Positions 6,609-7,180 of a stretch of DNA of 7,180 bases are shown piece after piece. Numbering within the stretch: position 1 is the first letter of the stretch; each line of letters starts with the position of its first letter. Made by a program: the position numbers and the translations under genes. Source of the DNA: Nitrospirota bacterium (GTDB taxonomy: Bacteria > Nitrospirota > Thermodesulfovibrionia > UBA6902); assembly GCA_015491705.1 (NCBI GenBank), contig WFVK01000024.1, positions 1 to 7,180 on the forward strand. The letters run 5' to 3'. The notes under the pieces are model-generated. The model searched no databases, had not been told where the DNA came from, and saw only the letters and a list, made by a program, of their open reading frames with translations.

Positions 6609-7180
6609 TCAGTTCTTCCGTATGACTATGGTCATCATTGAGCCGAGCCACTTTCCGAGGGGGCGCAGCACCTTCTCAAGCCACAACAAGACCGGCAGCA
6701 GGGGCCGGGGCAGGAGATTGGGGTGGATGTATCCGCCTGATGCAAAAAACAGAAACGGCGTGTGGTAGCTTTCGTAAATGATCTCCAGATCAGGATATCT
6801 GCCCTCGAATTCCTTTCTGCGCTTTTTGAAGAAGATGGTCGGTATGGCAATATTTGCATCCAGGAGATGGTATTGTTCCGACTCGCAGGCCTTTGTCCCC
6901 AGATTCAGGCCCTCATGGTGAACGAGCTTGTATATGGGATATGATAGAAGGCTCACATAGGGTTCGACCATCACTATCCTGCCGCCTCTTTTCAGCGCCC
7001 TCCGGGCCTCTTTGAAAAATTCATCAGGGCTCTTCATATGGTGCAGAACCCCGAAGACCATTATGGTATCCAGTGAACCGTCCTTAAACGGCAGGGCCTG
7101 CGCATCGTTGCACACCGCGATATGCGGTGTGAGCACCCTGTCGGTCTGGATGATGTCTTCGAAGAACATCTTCGTATATC
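6609..7180 (-). CDS. Class I SAM-dependent methyltransferase (5' partial)
   Basis: The minus-strand frame ends at TGA 6611-6609 and stays open to the right edge; the codons before the ATG at 7169 read Y-T-K, so that Met is probably internal. About 190 residues are visible. They show the later Methyltransf_11-type motifs: DAQALPF (acidic post-motif), FGVLHHMKSPDEFFKEA, and LKRGGRIVMVEP before strand 5. The glycine-rich SAM-binding motif I, expected N-terminal to this, lies outside the window. The C-terminal part has aromatic and hydrophobic stretches (for example TPFLFFASGGY and PLLPVLLWLEKVL) and ends basic, so membrane or lipid contact is possible. The substrate cannot be named: small-molecule, quinone, lipid and polysaccharide methylation are all open. 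It converges on gltX. Confidence 0.85.
   Translation of the reverse strand, partial: YTKMFFEDIIQTDRVLTPHIAVCNDAQALPFKDGSLDTIMVFGVLHHMKSPDEFFKEARRALKRGGRIVMVEPYVSLLSYPIYKLVHHEGLNLGTKACESEQYHLLDANIAIPTIFFKKRRKEFEGRYPDLEIIYESYHTPFLFFASGGYIHPNLLPRPLLPVLLWLEKVLRPLGKWLGSMMTIVIRKN

Noticed and set aside
1..7180. CRISPR array, toxin-antitoxin pair, phage or transposase genes
   Set aside because: Neither strand shows spaced direct repeats, recombinase motifs or small paired genes of that kind; nearly all sequence is explained by housekeeping genes.

Overview
The window looks like ordinary chromosomal housekeeping DNA from a Gram-negative-type bacterium of moderate GC content. The proteins (418-aa LysA, 267-aa DapB, TilS with a full C-terminal domain, non-fused GluRS) and a scattered palindromic repeat of the 'gtcatttcga...gagaaatctt' type suggest a Nitrospirota or deltaproteobacterial lineage. 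That placement is an impression from sequence style, not a computed result.

Layout, left to right. (1) Bases 2-97 hold the last 31 codons of a plus-strand gene whose tail resembles the end of HD-GYP domain proteins. (2) Facing it on the minus strand is a compact four-gene unit, read right to left: lysA (3253-1997), dapF (2000-1161), yacG (1118-930) and dapB (937-134). lysA/dapF overlap by 4 bp (GTGA) and yacG/dapB by 8 bp, which implies co-transcription and coupled translation. DapB, DapF and LysA catalyse steps of the diaminopimelate route to meso-DAP (cell wall) and L-lysine. No dapA or aminotransferase gene lies in this unit; the small zinc protein YacG sits between dapF and dapB. (3) Bases 3254-3569 form the only long non-coding stretch. 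It is a divergent intergenic region with a nested inverted-repeat element, a second G/C-rich hairpin and an AT-rich patch that could hold promoters in both directions. (4) On the plus strand come tilS (3570-4976) and gltX (5104-6528), both acting on tRNA. They are separated by a 127-bp gap with a candidate promoter embedded in an imperfect dyad. (5) At the right edge a minus-strand class I SAM-dependent methyltransferase gene (stop at 6609) runs out of the window, so its N-terminal part with the SAM-binding glycine motif is not visible.

I found no convincing new biological system, CRISPR array, tRNA/rRNA gene, transposase or phage gene. The items most worth a second look are the nested repeat upstream of lysA, the dyad over the proposed gltX promoter, and the dap cluster that lacks dapA but contains yacG.
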